Assembly (NCBI RefSeq): GCF_900640175.1
Contig: NZ_CAAAJC010000006.1
Coordinates: 55,337-119,336, forward strand
Length of the DNA stretch: 64,000 bases
Reading direction: 5' to 3'
From: Legionella sp. W10-070
Lineage (GTDB): Bacteria > Pseudomonadota > Gammaproteobacteria > Legionellales > Legionellaceae
Shown: positions 37,416 to 46,995 of the stretch, piece after piece
Layout of the letters: every line of letters begins with the position of its first letter
Position numbering within the stretch: position 1 is the stretch's first letter
Made by a program: the position numbers and the translations under genes
The notes under the pieces: model-generated
Databases searched by the model: none
Told to the model about the DNA's origin: nothing
Seen by the model: only the letters and a program-made list of their open reading frames with translations

Positions 37416-39236
37416 CTAGGAGCTTTTGGTTAGACGATTATTGCCCGTTGGCGGAGATGGAGTATGGCTTTTGTGAATTTTAGGGGCACCCATATCTTTC
37501 ATTCTTGAAAAAAAGTTTGGTTTCTCCTTAGGCTCATTGGTAGGTTTCGTTGCTGTTAACAGGGGATCAGATGGTGGTGGGGCGAAGAGGTTAGCAACCA
37601 GCTCCAGTGCTTTAGTTATTTGCTCCTGCAGGGTGCTTATCATTTCCTCTTGATTTTTTTGGTTTTTTTTGAGTTCGGTTACTTGTCCATTCAGGTTATT
37701 AATCGCTCTATCTTGCTTGTTGTTTCTGTTCTCAATCTGGGTGATTTTCCCCTGCTGCTGAACGGATTGTTGTTGTAAGTCAGAATGTTGTCGTTCTACT
37801 CCTTGTAAAAGGATTCGGGCATGTTCAGCAGAAAATTCATGCTTACTCACTAGCGACCGTAACGTTTTGGTACTATTGTATACAGTGGTGCTCCATGATT
37901 TTTCCGCGATGTTAGGCTTGGTTCTCAGACTGGCAGGAGAAGCTGAAACTGGAACTGAAAATGGTAATGGTAGGGATATCAGTCTTTCTTTTTCGGCTAT
38001 TTCTTTTGAGCTGGGTGTTTTTAATGCATCAAGAAAAATTGCCACCTTGTTTTCTATCGGATAATCCTCACATCCTTTGATTTTTCCACTGAGACATAAC
38101 CCATAGAGTTGATTGCTATAGAGCGTTGCAACCGCTTTAATTTTTTTTAGTTCCCAGCCCTGGATGTCTTTTTGATAACGCAAGGTCAAGCTTCGCGCAA
38201 ATAATTCTGCCATTTTTTTTGCCTGCTCGGGATTTTGTAGTATCCCCAGCATATTTTGGTTTTTGGGTTCTTCAAAACGCCCCATAATGGCTCCGCCCGC
38301 TTCTTTCACAGTAAAGGCGGTAATTGTCTCTACCAAAGAGCCAATAATAGGGATACCGCCGAGTAGCCCCCCCAGCATTGAGGAACCCAGTTCCAATGCT
38401 TTATCGGCTGCCCCTGCTTTTTTTTCAACGAGTTCACTGCAAAGAGAAGTAAATCCAATTATTTTGGCCCATAAAACACTATAACTGGTGTTATAAAACA
38501 ACTGTGTTTTCTGATTGCTGTTAATTCTATTTAATGCAGTAAGTTTTTCGGTTTTACTGTCCAGATACGCTTGAGTCAGTTCATTTTGGTGTGAGGATCT
38601 CCCTGCCAACTCATCGTACAATATTCCTTGGTCTTGATGTAAATTGGCAGAAATTTTGGCTTCAAGCCCATGCACTATCTGGGCAAAAGTGTCCCCTTCC
38701 AATAGTGCTATTAGACTTTCCTGGATAATTTGCGTTTTTTCCTGCACCTGTCTGTCTATTTCTGTCAGATTTTCTTTTTGCTCTTGCAAATTAGTTTCCA
38801 GTTCTTTCATTTTATCATGTAGACTTTGAATTTCCGGGATGTCTTGCAAAGCAGCATAGGGTTTCAGTGCTTCTTCTGTATAGGAGCTTGTTTGTTCCCC
38901 CTCTGTCAGACTGAACAGCTCTGTTAGTGCCTCGTTCTTAATTTGCAATAGCTTATTATGTTCCTTGAGGACTGCAAACATACTGTCTTGCCGCTGAGTG
39001 GTTTCTTTGGTCAATTTAAGTTGGCTGTTGATGAGTTGAATTTGTTCTGTCAACAGGGAGTTAGCCACAATCAATTGACTATTGGTTGTTTTAAGTCGTT
39101 CGTTTTCTATACCCAACAGTGTATTTTCCTCTTTAAGCAAGGTGTTTTCTTCTGCGTAAAGTTGGGATGGACTAATTAGGGAATCGTAAGCCGGTGGTTG
39201 ATCGGTTACTAATATATTTTCTTGACCATATGGCAT
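37416..39236 (-). CDS. large coiled-coil protein with hydrophobic glycine-rich hairpin and PPAY motif, candidate effector
   Basis: The protein has 606 residues. The N-terminus carries TDQPPAYDSL (PPxY, residues about 11-20), the type of motif that binds WW domains of host ubiquitin ligases. Residues about 30-195 are leucine- and asparagine-rich coiled coil (ENTLLKEENTLLGIENERLK). Near 285-325 is a hydrophobic glycine-rich stretch (GSSMLGGLLGGIPIIGSLVE) able to form a membrane hairpin. A second coiled coil is at about 475-560, and the end is basic, proline-rich and disordered. No signal peptide. This layout fits Legionella effectors acting on host membranes, but translocation is not shown. Codon use is similar to its neighbours. 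Confidence 0.6.
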   Translation of the reverse strand: MPYGQENILVTDQPPAYDSLISPSQLYAEENTLLKEENTLLGIENERLKTTNSQLIVANSLLTEQIQLINSQLKLTKETTQRQDSMFAVLKEHNKLLQIKNEALTELFSLTEGEQTSSYTEEALKPYAALQDIPEIQSLHDKMKELETNLQEQKENLTEIDRQVQEKTQIIQESLIALLEGDTFAQIVHGLEAKISANLHQDQGILYDELAGRSSHQNELTQAYLDSKTEKLTALNRINSNQKTQLFYNTSYSVLWAKIIGFTSLCSELVEKKAGAADKALELGSSMLGGLLGGIPIIGSLVETITAFTVKEAGGAIMGRFEEPKNQNMLGILQNPEQAKKMAELFARSLTLRYQKDIQGWELKKIKAVATLYSNQLYGLCLSGKIKGCEDYPIENKVAIFLDALKTPSSKEIAEKERLISLPLPFSVPVSASPASLRTKPNIAEKSWSTTVYNSTKTLRSLVSKHEFSAEHARILLQGVERQHSDLQQQSVQQQGKITQIENRNNKQDRAINNLNGQVTELKKNQKNQEEMISTLQEQITKALELVANLFAPPPSDPLLTATKPTNEPKEKPNFFSRMKDMGAPKIHKSHTPSPPTGNNRLTKSS

Positions 39237-39623
39237 AAAGCATATTCCTTTGCTTACATAAGAAAGCAGATGATAATGCCAAAATAAAATAAATAAAATG
39301 ATATTTTGTTTAACCCCTGGTGAATTTCCATAAGACCCTATAGAAACCTTGCAAACAGAGTGATTTGGGAAAAAATTGACTGGAAAATATAAAAACCCAG
39401 TTCGCAGTTTCTATGCTTTATAAACTGCGTCAAATCAACGATTACTTCGTTAAAATCAAACAAAAATGCTCGGGTTAGCGCTGCTGGCGCTGTGTTTTTT
39501 GTTTGATTTTTCCTCGCTCCTTGATTTTACTTGCTGATAAAGCATAGAAACTGAGAACTGGGGTTATAAAAAAAATCGTATCAGGTATATCATAGGGACA
39601 TTGTTTTTTAATTTCCTTGCTTT
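39237..39623. other. intergenic region, 387 bp, with a palindromic element
   Basis: The region separates the divergent coiled-coil gene and murJ. Bases 39396-39562 form a palindromic element. The other parts are AT-rich, and should hold both promoters. Confidence 0.5.
39396..39562. repeat. MITE-like palindromic element
   Basis: Bases 39396-39420 (starting CCCAGTTCGCAG) and 39538-39562 (ending GAGAACTGGG) are reverse complements at 24 of 25 positions. An inner pair, AAAATCAAACAAAAA and TTTTTTGTTTGATTTT, flanks the centre GCGCTGCTGGCGC. It encodes no protein. Confidence 0.7.
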
Positions 39624-41192
39624 ATGCCTGCGATAGAAACCATGTTACCTAAACGACAAACCCTTTTGCGGTCTACTTCTCTTGTCTCAATGATGACGCT
39701 CATATCCCGTTTGGTTGGCTTTGCACGCGATATGGTCATTGCGCAATTATTTGGTGCTCAAGCGGGAATGGATGCCTTTTATGTGGCATTTAGAATTCCT
39801 AACTTTATGCGTCGTCTGTTTGCTGAAGGGGCTTTTTCACAAGCCTTTGTCCCTGTACTGGCAGAGTATCAGCAAAAACGAACGTTTGCTGAGGTAAGGG
39901 ATTTTATTTCAAGGATTGCCGGGCAATTAGGGGCAGTCCTCTCGATCATCACTTTTATTGGTGTGTTAGGAGCCCCCTTTATTATCTTTATTTTTGCTCC
40001 TGGTTTTGGCGATAGCATGCGCTTGACATTAGCTACAGAAATGTTGCGGTTGACCTTTCCTTTTCTCATGTTGGTTTCGTTAACCGCCATGGCAGGGGCT
40101 GTGCTGAATACCTATGGTTATTTTGGTGTACCGGCATTTACCCCGGTGCTGTTAAATATCAGTATGATTCTGGCCGCGCTGTATCTAAGCCCTCATTTTG
40201 AGCATTCAGTCGTTGCTTTGGCCTGGGGAGTGTTGATTGCAGGAATTGCTCAATTTTTGTTTCAAATTCCATTTCTATATCATCGAAGGTTGTTGGTCAG
40301 GCCAAGGATAGTATGGGATGATCCTGGGGTAAGACGTGTTTTAAAACTCATGGTCCCTGCTTTGTTTGGCGTTTCTATTGCCCAACTTAATTTAATGGTG
40401 GACTCAATTTTTGCTTCTTTTCTGCAGATAGGCAGTGTGACCTGGTTATATTACACAGACAGGTTAACTGATTTTCCTTTAGGTGTATTTGGGGTGGCGG
40501 TTGCAACTGTTATATTACCTCATTTGGCCAGACGCCATGCAGATCAGAACAAAGAGAACTATTCTCATGCACTTGACTGGGGCTTGCGTTTAATATTGTT
40601 AATTGCCGTTCCCTCAGCCTTGGGATTGGCGCTATTTTCCATGCCTTTAATTGTTAGCTGTTTTGCATATGGGAAGTTTTCAGCTACGGATGCCCTGCAA
40701 ACTCAAAAAAGCCTCATAGCGCTTGGTAGCGGTGTTCCAGCTTTTATGGTGGTCAAAGTCCTTGCTTCAGGTTTTTATGCCCGTCAGGATATTAAAACAC
40801 CAGTGAAAGTAGGGGCTTTGGCGATGATTGTGAATAGCCTGTTGTGTCTGTTGCTTATTTGGCCTCTGGCTCATGCTGGACTTGCTTTAGCCTCTGCCCT
40901 TGCTGGTTATGTAAACTGCAGTGTTTTAATTCTGTTGTTAATGCGTCGAAAGATATATCAGCCCTCCTCTGGATGGCTTAAATTTATGATGCAATTGCTG
41001 GTAGCGAACACTGCAACCGCCGTTTATCTAATGATAACTCGGGCTGATTTGAGCTTTTGGCTGTCTAAGTCTGCTATGGAGCGGTTATCCTTGCTGCTTG
41101 GGCATGTTAGTATCACAGTACTTATCTATTTAGCCTGCCTCTATCTGGTTGGTGTACGCCCAGCCCAATTCCGTAGCCAAATGAAGGAGTGA
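39624..41192 (+). CDS. murJ: lipid II flippase MurJ
   Basis: MurJ (MviN) moves lipid II across the inner membrane for peptidoglycan synthesis. The protein has 522 residues with about 14 hydrophobic segments and the hallmark N-terminus LVSMMTLISRLVGFARDMVI followed by FRIPNFMRRLFAEGAFSQAF. The start may be ATG 39624 or ATG 39642, the second giving a more typical N-terminus. The M17 peptidase gene begins 2 bp after its stop. Confidence 0.94.
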   Translation: MPAIETMLPKRQTLLRSTSLVSMMTLISRLVGFARDMVIAQLFGAQAGMDAFYVAFRIPNFMRRLFAEGAFSQAFVPVLAEYQQKRTFAEVRDFISRIAGQLGAVLSIITFIGVLGAPFIIFIFAPGFGDSMRLTLATEMLRLTFPFLMLVSLTAMAGAVLNTYGYFGVPAFTPVLLNISMILAALYLSPHFEHSVVALAWGVLIAGIAQFLFQIPFLYHRRLLVRPRIVWDDPGVRRVLKLMVPALFGVSIAQLNLMVDSIFASFLQIGSVTWLYYTDRLTDFPLGVFGVAVATVILPHLARRHADQNKENYSHALDWGLRLILLIAVPSALGLALFSMPLIVSCFAYGKFSATDALQTQKSLIALGSGVPAFMVVKVLASGFYARQDIKTPVKVGALAMIVNSLLCLLLIWPLAHAGLALASALAGYVNCSVLILLLMRRKIYQPSSGWLKFMMQLLVANTATAVYLMITRADLSFWLSKSAMERLSLLLGHVSITVLIYLACLYLVGVRPAQFRSQMKE

Positions 41193-41194
41193 TT

Positions 41195-42565
41195 ATGCAT
41201 GCAAAAATGTTTTACGACATTAGCGTTGAGAAGGCTGTACCTTTGAGTTTTATTAATAAAACTCAATGGGAGCAGGGGCTTGGGCACCTGACTCCTGCTG
41301 AACAAAATTACTTTCTCACCCAGCAGTTTAAAGCAAAAGCCGGTGATATTTGCTTTATCTATGATAATGATGGCTTGCCTGGCAAAGTATATGTTGGTTC
41401 AGGGGATGATAATCGGGAATTAGCATTGGCAAATGTTGCGTCTCGATTGCCACCAGGCTGCTATTTTACTGAAGAAGCTTTGTCGCAAAGTGCGATGGTT
41501 GTTTGGGCGCTTGCCCAGTACCGCTTTATAGATTACAAAAAACAGGAACTGCTTCCCCGTAAACTGGTAATTAAAGAGGAAAGGTTATCAGCAGTGACTG
41601 AGGAAGTCGCCGCAGTCTTTCTAGTCCGGGATTTGATTAATAAACCCACTAATGATTTAGGCCCTGAGGAATTGGCTGAGGTGGTGGCTAATCTGGCCAA
41701 AGCACATGGTGCTGAGTTTGAGCAGTGGGTCGGTAATGCCTTGTTGGAGTCTAATTTTCCGGCGATTCATGCAGTAGGGCGGGCATCAATAAATGAGCCG
41801 CGATTATTGTCTTTAACGTGGGGGGATAAAAGGGACCCTAAAATTACCCTGGTGGGAAAAGGTGTTTGTTTCGACAGCGGAGGCCTGGATATCAAGCCAT
41901 CAACGGCGATGCGTTTGATGAAAAAAGACATGGGAGGCGCTGCTCATGCGATAGGTTTGGCTCAATGGATAATGGCCTGTCAGTTGCCTGTTCGGTTACA
42001 GGTTCTTATACCTGCTGTTGAAAATTCCATTGGACCAGATGCGTTTAGACCAGGAGACATCCTAACCATGCGTAACGGGTTAACGGTAGAAGTTGACAAT
42101 ACGGATGCGGAAGGACGATTGGTGCTTGCTGATGCGATTGTAAAAGCTTGTGAGGATAAGCCGGAACTACTTATTGATTTTTCAACACTTACGGGCGCCG
42201 CTCGTGTGGCGGTGGGTACAGAAATTGCCGCCATGTTTTCTAATGATGATACATTGGCAAATGCGCTGGCAAAGTCTTCTTCTGCTGTCAACGATCCCAT
42301 CTGGCGATTGCCGCTTTTTGGCGGATATGAAAACATGCTTGAGTCTTCTATTGCTGATCTTGTCAACGCCAGTGCCTCGCCATACGCAGGGGCAATTACG
42401 GCTGCTTTATTTCTACAACGGTTTATACCAGGCTCTATTCCCTGGGTACATTTTGACATCATGGCCTGGAATACCTCTTCAAAACCGGGCAAGCCTGAAG
42501 GCGGCGAAGCAATGTCTCTACGTGCAATTACCCATTATCTGCTAAAAACTTATGGGAAGCACTAG
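41195..42565 (+). CDS. M17-family leucyl aminopeptidase
   Basis: The protein has 456 residues from ATG 41195, preceded by AAGGAG; a GTG at 41189 overlaps murJ. The M17 signature NTDAEGRLVLAD is near residue 290, and metal and catalytic residues occur in VGKGVCFDSGGLDIKPS and MKKDMGGAA. It releases N-terminal amino acids using two metal ions, forms hexamers and is cytoplasmic. The N-terminal domain is shorter and different from PepA, which places it closer to PepB-like or Legionella-type enzymes. The gene is coupled with murJ. Confidence 0.9.
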   Translation: MHAKMFYDISVEKAVPLSFINKTQWEQGLGHLTPAEQNYFLTQQFKAKAGDICFIYDNDGLPGKVYVGSGDDNRELALANVASRLPPGCYFTEEALSQSAMVVWALAQYRFIDYKKQELLPRKLVIKEERLSAVTEEVAAVFLVRDLINKPTNDLGPEELAEVVANLAKAHGAEFEQWVGNALLESNFPAIHAVGRASINEPRLLSLTWGDKRDPKITLVGKGVCFDSGGLDIKPSTAMRLMKKDMGGAAHAIGLAQWIMACQLPVRLQVLIPAVENSIGPDAFRPGDILTMRNGLTVEVDNTDAEGRLVLADAIVKACEDKPELLIDFSTLTGAARVAVGTEIAAMFSNDDTLANALAKSSSAVNDPIWRLPLFGGYENMLESSIADLVNASASPYAGAITAALFLQRFIPGSIPWVHFDIMAWNTSSKPGKPEGGEAMSLRAITHYLLKTYGKH

Positions 42566-42720
42566 ACCATACTGCACCTATTAACGGTGGCCTGGTTGTT
42601 AAGTGGCGGCTCTGCTTAGCTGCCTGCCATTTAATAGTGATTCAAAAAATTGATTTGCTTGATAAAAATGGATTATAATTTATCACTTTTCTATAAAAAA
42701 TCAATTGATTAAGGTTACAG

Positions 42721-43632
42721 ATGAAAATCTTATCTACCTTGTTTTTTCTGATGTTTTCAGCCTTGGCTGCTGCAAAACCATTGCACAATATCGTTGTATT
42801 TGGTGATAGTTTGTCAGACAACGGCAACCTTTATGAGTACTTGCATCAAAAATTGCCCCAATCTCCACCCTATCATGAAGGGCGATTTACAAATGGCCCT
42901 GTATGGATTGAGCGTTTGACCGAGTTGTACTTCCCCACAAAGGGATCTGAACATTTGCTGGATTATGCTTTTGGAGGGGCAGGAATAGCAGAAGATCAGG
43001 ATGATTTATTTACCCTAAAGAAAGAAATTGATACTTATTTTCTTGTTCATCAAGATAAAGTAGATGAGGATAGTCTCTTCGTGATTTGGATCGGTGCCAA
43101 TAATTACCTGGGAATTCCTGATGACATTGAAGGGACGGTAAGCAACACCAATGCAGGGATCCGGGATGGGATACGACGCCTGGTGGATGCGGGGGCAAAA
43201 CATATCATGGTGTTGAATTTGCCTGATTTAGGCCAAACTCCCCTGGCGCGTGAATTTAATGCGCAGGCAGCATTAACTCATTTTTCCACTAGACATAATG
43301 AAGTGCTGGCTGAAAACGTTAATGCCTTAAAACATGCTTATCCTGATGTTCAATGGCTTTATTTTGATGTCCATCAGACTTTGAACAATTTGGTGGTTGA
43401 ACCCGAAAAATATGGCTTTACCAATATCACTGAAACTTGTTATGAGGCAATGGTGGAAAAGCCTTCAAAACACTCTGTCCTCCGCATGGCGGCCAGTATT
43501 AAAGCGGGGGCTGAGCCAAGCCTTTGCCAAGGCTATTTATTCTTCGATCCGGTTCACCCCACGGTTCTGGCTCATCAGATTATGGCAGAGCACGCGAAGC
43601 GCTTTTTAGATCAGAACGGAATTGAATTTTAG
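42721..43632 (+). CDS. secreted GDSL lipase / lysophospholipase A, PlaA-like
   Basis: The protein has 303 residues with a signal peptide (STLFFLMFSALAAA, cut after about residue 18). SGNH blocks: FGDSLSDNGNLYEY with Ser30, GGAG at 85-88, GANN with Asn128, and DPVHPT with Asp277 and His280. The only two cysteines, 240 and 269, could form a disulfide loop before the catalytic Asp/His. Legionella PlaA, PlaC and PlaD belong to this family; PlaA and PlaC are type II secreted, and the protease ProA cuts within such a loop to activate them. Length is near PlaA (309), but which paralogue this is cannot be decided here. Confidence 0.85.
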   Translation: MKILSTLFFLMFSALAAAKPLHNIVVFGDSLSDNGNLYEYLHQKLPQSPPYHEGRFTNGPVWIERLTELYFPTKGSEHLLDYAFGGAGIAEDQDDLFTLKKEIDTYFLVHQDKVDEDSLFVIWIGANNYLGIPDDIEGTVSNTNAGIRDGIRRLVDAGAKHIMVLNLPDLGQTPLAREFNAQAALTHFSTRHNEVLAENVNALKHAYPDVQWLYFDVHQTLNNLVVEPEKYGFTNITETCYEAMVEKPSKHSVLRMAASIKAGAEPSLCQGYLFFDPVHPTVLAHQIMAEHAKRFLDQNGIEF

Positions 43633-43713
43633 TGTCTCGTCAAGATTGAATTTTCGGATTGGCGTCTGGATCACGTAAAGATGGGTGCAAGACAGGCGTT
43701 CAGATGAGACACT
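43631..43713. repeat. dispersed inverted-end repeat family B, copy 1
   Basis: It begins AGTGTCTCGTCAAGATTG and ends TGAGACACT, forming an inverted pair (AGTGTCTC / GAGACACT). It begins inside the stop codon of the GDSL gene. The left end is nearly the same as that of copy 2 at 53683. Confidence 0.6.
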
Positions 43714-43727
43714 GGTTTCCCAGTACT

Positions 43728-43767
43728 GGATAACTTAAATGGCAGGTTGCTATTTAAGTTATCCATT
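43728..43767 (+). terminator. hairpin behind the GDSL lipase gene
   Basis: A 13-bp perfect stem GGATAACTTAAAT (43728-43740) and ATTTAAGTTATCC (43752-43764) with an 11-base loop. Only a short ATTTAT follows, so terminator activity is probable but not certain. Confidence 0.5.
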
Positions 43768-43856
43768 TATGATACCTTCAGATAATCAAATTAGTATAGA
43801 GTAGGCAAGAAAGTTGCTTATTACAAAAGATACTAACCAAAATAACCATGACAATT

Positions 43857-44552
43857 ATGCAACTGTTTCTTGGTTTTTGCTTGTTGTTCTTCCTGAATTT
43901 TGCTGAAGTGAAAGCGGCAAGTCTGGATATTTTGGTTAAAGGACAAAAAGTTGCATTACCTTACTGGCCTTCCAAAGGAGGCAAACAACGAGGGGGGGTA
44001 GTTATTGTTAATGGCGAGCAGTCTGTTGCTGGCTCAAAGCTACCCGAATATCTTGGAGAGGAGCTTGCAAAGCTTGGGTGGTCAGTTGCTTTGTTAAGTA
44101 CCAGTCAACAGGTAATACCATGGACAGAGCAGCTCCCTGAAGTCTTATCCACTTTACGTCAAAAAAATAATAAACGCATGGCAATGATCCACTATGGTTC
44201 AGAATTATCCGGCTCTGTGGGCTATTTCAGCAAATTGCAATCCAAACAACTGAATGGAATGATTTTGTTATCAGCCTTTGATCTTCCTGAAAATGAGGAT
44301 ACGGCTGATTTAATGAAAAAAATTTCATTTCCTTTATTGGATATTACCGGTCAGTTTGATTATACGCCGGTACTGGAACAAGCTGCCGCACGCAAGCAGA
44401 ATGTTGAGAACAAAAAATATTCTTATCAACAATTATCGGGTGCAGATCATGATTATCTTTATAAGGAAAAAATGTTAGCGATCACTATCCATGGCTGGAT
44501 GCAAAAATTAGGTAGTATTAATCGTGCGAAGGCTCCTGTTGTTCTGGATTAA
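43857..44552 (+). CDS. DUF3530 family protein, alpha/beta-hydrolase-like, secreted
   Basis: The protein has 231 residues from ATG 43857 (234 from 43848). It has a signal peptide (FLGFCLLFFLNFAEVKA). The rest resembles DUF3530: VVIVNGEQSVAGSKLPEYLG, LAKLGWSVALLST, MAMIHYGSELSG, GMILLSAFDLPE, and a C-terminal GADHDYLYKE with the conserved His. An alpha/beta-hydrolase fold is suspected for the family, but the usual nucleophile motif is not intact. Function unknown. Confidence 0.7.
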   Translation: MQLFLGFCLLFFLNFAEVKAASLDILVKGQKVALPYWPSKGGKQRGGVVIVNGEQSVAGSKLPEYLGEELAKLGWSVALLSTSQQVIPWTEQLPEVLSTLRQKNNKRMAMIHYGSELSGSVGYFSKLQSKQLNGMILLSAFDLPENEDTADLMKKISFPLLDITGQFDYTPVLEQAAARKQNVENKKYSYQQLSGADHDYLYKEKMLAITIHGWMQKLGSINRAKAPVVLD

Positions 44553-44584
44553 GGACAATTGTTGACAGCTATCCTTATGATTTA

Positions 44585-44773
44585 TTAGAAAAATTTTGTG
44601 CCAGGCTGTGGTGGAGCTGAGCTAAAAATGGCGGCAAATAACAACAAAATGAAAATAAAAATAGAGAAGTAGAAGATAAGTTTTGCAATATAGGTAGAGG
44701 TTGATGGCGCCCTATAACTGAATATTGCAGCAATCATGGCAACTAGTAAAAAAACAAAAGCCCATCCTAACAT
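44585..44773 (-). CDS. small membrane protein, DUF1328-like
   Basis: The protein has 62 residues and two membrane segments (WAFVFLLVAMIAAIFSY and AKLIFYFSIFIFILLLFAAI). The start MLGWAFVFLLVAMIAAIF matches the DUF1328/YtjA pattern, and the second helix begins with IAKLIFYF as in that family. Function unknown. Confidence 0.7.
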   Translation of the reverse strand: MLGWAFVFLLVAMIAAIFSYRAPSTSTYIAKLIFYFSIFIFILLLFAAIFSSAPPQPGTKFF

Positions 44774-44834
44774 TATCTATCCTTGGCGTATGGCAGACCC
44801 AAGTTAGCGATTACATTAATTATAGTAGATGTTG

Positions 44835-45383
44835 CTACCCTAACTGATGCACCTTGATTAGCATACCGGCTTGAGGGTGATCCAAATAGTAAACTTTGCC
44901 CCCAGATATCCGCTGTTTTTGATTAAAAGTAAAGGAAGCCTTGCTATCAGGTGTTGAGAAGAGTAAATCCGTGTCCAGGAGGTAGTAATTGGAACGCCGG
45001 ATACGTAAGGTGCCTTCTACTTGCCAACCGTTACGGCTGATTTTAGGCAAGATAATTGCCCGCTGATTATTAAAAGGCTGTACCCAGGTATAATGTAAAA
45101 GCACATGATATTGTGGTTTTTGGTTTAATGCCCAGTACTGTTGTTTTAATTGGGACGTAGAGGAGGGTCGCAGATGGTATGGGCTAAGTGCAGGGCTTGT
45201 TTCCGGAAGCAAGGGGATGCCATGCGATGTATCGGGTGTGATTGTTGTTAGATTTCCTGGAAGAGAGCCTGCATCCTGGTGGGTAAATACAATTAAGTCC
45301 ACCTGATAAAATGAAGGTATGCCGTTTCCGTGCAGGAGGCATGACAATAAACTGCCGATTATAAAAATCAATCCTTTAAACAT
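44835..45383 (-). CDS. CsiV-like periplasmic protein
   Basis: The protein has 182 residues with a signal peptide (GLIFIIGSLLSCLLHGNG). It shows the CsiV pattern: FYQVDLIVFTHQ at the start of the mature part, YHVLLHYTWVQP, VEGTLRIRRSNYYLLDTDLL, and FNQKQRISGGKVYYLDHPQAGMLI near the end. In Pseudomonas CsiV binds peptidoglycan or acts in cell-envelope integrity. In this window it is 106 bp from fabI, on the same strand. Confidence 0.75.
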   Translation of the reverse strand: MFKGLIFIIGSLLSCLLHGNGIPSFYQVDLIVFTHQDAGSLPGNLTTITPDTSHGIPLLPETSPALSPYHLRPSSTSQLKQQYWALNQKPQYHVLLHYTWVQPFNNQRAIILPKISRNGWQVEGTLRIRRSNYYLLDTDLLFSTPDSKASFTFNQKQRISGGKVYYLDHPQAGMLIKVHQLG

Positions 45384-45489
45384 AGCTTTCTTCTTTTTTG
45401 TTATGATGTATAAAGACTCTTGATGCTATTGCCGGTTTTCAACGAAGATTTTAATGACTTGGCTATTTTAAAACCTCCGTTGAATAATC

Positions 45490-46275
45490 TTAATCCAAAT
45501 CCGACATGGCGATGGCATGGTATCCGGCGTCTACATGGACTACCTCTCCTGTAATGCCTGATGCCAGGTCAGAGCACAGAAAAGCAGCGGTATTGCCTAC
45601 TTCTTCGGCGGTGATATTGCGCTTTAGTGGTGTGGTGTTGGCATAAGCGTTTTGCATTTTACGAAAATCTTTGATGCCAGCTGCTGCCAGTGTTTTAATC
45701 GGTCCTGCTGAAACGGCATTGACTCGCAACCCCTTTGGTCCAAGGCTTGCAGCCAGATAACGAACAGAAGCTTCCAGACTCGCCTTGGCAATACCCATAA
45801 CATTGTAGTTAGGAACGGCTTTTTCTGCTCCATAATAACTTAAAGTTAAAATAGAGCCCTGAGTGTCTTGCATCATGGGCAGGGCAGCCTTCGCCAGGCC
45901 AACTAAACTGTAGGCGCTAATATCATGGGCGATACGGAATCCCTCTCGATTTACGCTCTCAATGAAGTCTCCACTAATTTGATCGGCGGGAGCGAAAGCA
46001 ACGGAATGGATAAGGATGTCGAGGTTATTCCAATAATTACTTAACTGTTCAAAGACAGCATTAATATCTGCATCATTAGCAACATCACAGGGAAAAGTTA
46101 GATTGGAGTTAAACTCCCCTGCCATTGTTTCGACACGGCTCTGCAATTTTTCATTTTGATAGGTAAAGGCAAGTTCTGCACCTTGTTCATGAAAAGCCTT
46201 GGCAATACCATAAGCAATGGAGCGGCTGCTTGCCAGACCGACGATTAATGCTTTTTTCCCATTTAAAAATCCCAC
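45490..46275 (-). CDS. fabI: enoyl-[acyl-carrier-protein] reductase (NADH)
   Basis: FabI makes the last reduction of fatty-acid elongation. The protein has 261 residues. It begins [20 protein letters not shown], has the catalytic Tyr157 and Lys164 in NYNVMGIAK, Tyr147 in LSYYGAEKA, and [16 protein letters not shown]. The udk stop is 1 bp upstream, so it is translated within an operon smr-udk-fabI. Confidence 0.95.
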   Translation of the reverse strand: MGFLNGKKALIVGLASSRSIAYGIAKAFHEQGAELAFTYQNEKLQSRVETMAGEFNSNLTFPCDVANDADINAVFEQLSNYWNNLDILIHSVAFAPADQISGDFIESVNREGFRIAHDISAYSLVGLAKAALPMMQDTQGSILTLSYYGAEKAVPNYNVMGIAKASLEASVRYLAASLGPKGLRVNAVSAGPIKTLAAAGIKDFRKMQNAYANTTPLKRNITAEEVGNTAAFLCSDLASGITGEVVHVDAGYHAIAMSDLD

Positions 46276-46276
46276 G

Positions 46277-46939
46277 TTACTCTCCTCTGGTTTTCTCTGT
46301 GGTTAAGCTGTTTGGATGAACTGCCAATAACTCGCGCATCTTTGCCTGAATCATATCAATTGCAATGCGATTTTCTCCTCCACGAGGAACAATAATGTCT
46401 GCATAGCGGCTTGATGGCTCGATAAATTGCAAGTACATGGGCCTAACAGTGGTTTCATACTGGTGTATTACTGATTCAAAAGAGCGGTGACGTTCTACTA
46501 CATCGCGTTTCAGGCGCCGTGTCAAACATATATCGAGAGGAGTGGACATGAAAATACGAATATCCATTACCTCACGTAATCTTTTATCGCTCAGCAACAG
46601 GATCCCTTCCAGTACAATAATTGCATGTTGACCGACTTGACGTGTTTCAGGCAGGCGAATGTGTTTAGAATGGGAATAAACTGGAATATTGATTGATTTG
46701 CCTTGCTGCAAGCTGCGCAGATGTTCATATAGCAAGGCATGATCAAAGGCATCCGGGTGGTCGTAGTTAATGTTTTCCCGTTCAGCAAAAGGCAGATGGC
46801 TGTTATCTTTGTAGTAAGCGTCTTCTGATATAACAACAACCTGCTCCGAGCCAAGTTCGTTGACAATGGTATTGGCCAGAAGGCTCTTACCTGAGGCGGA
46901 AGGGCCAGAAATTCCGATAATAATAGCTTGTTTACTCAT
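46277..46939 (-). CDS. udk: uridine kinase
   Basis: Udk phosphorylates uridine and cytidine. From ATG 46939 the protein has 220 residues. Walker A is [11 protein letters not shown], then [21 protein letters not shown], and IVLEGILLL. An open frame to 47170 exists upstream but overlaps the Smr gene in another frame and has no match. It is followed by fabI after 1 bp. Confidence 0.94.
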   Translation of the reverse strand: MSKQAIIIGISGPSASGKSLLANTIVNELGSEQVVVISEDAYYKDNSHLPFAERENINYDHPDAFDHALLYEHLRSLQQGKSINIPVYSHSKHIRLPETRQVGQHAIIVLEGILLLSDKRLREVMDIRIFMSTPLDICLTRRLKRDVVERHRSFESVIHQYETTVRPMYLQFIEPSSRYADIIVPRGGENRIAIDMIQAKMRELLAVHPNSLTTEKTRGE

Positions 46940-46995
46940 GATGTGATTATTCAAAATTTTGTGCAAATGGTAAGGGTTTATCAAAATAAATTCAA

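Noticed and set aside
41980..42492. Minus-strand open frame of 170 codons inside the M17 aminopeptidase gene.
   Set aside because: Antisense to the conserved catalytic block NTDAEGRL; composition is that of a mirrored coding frame.
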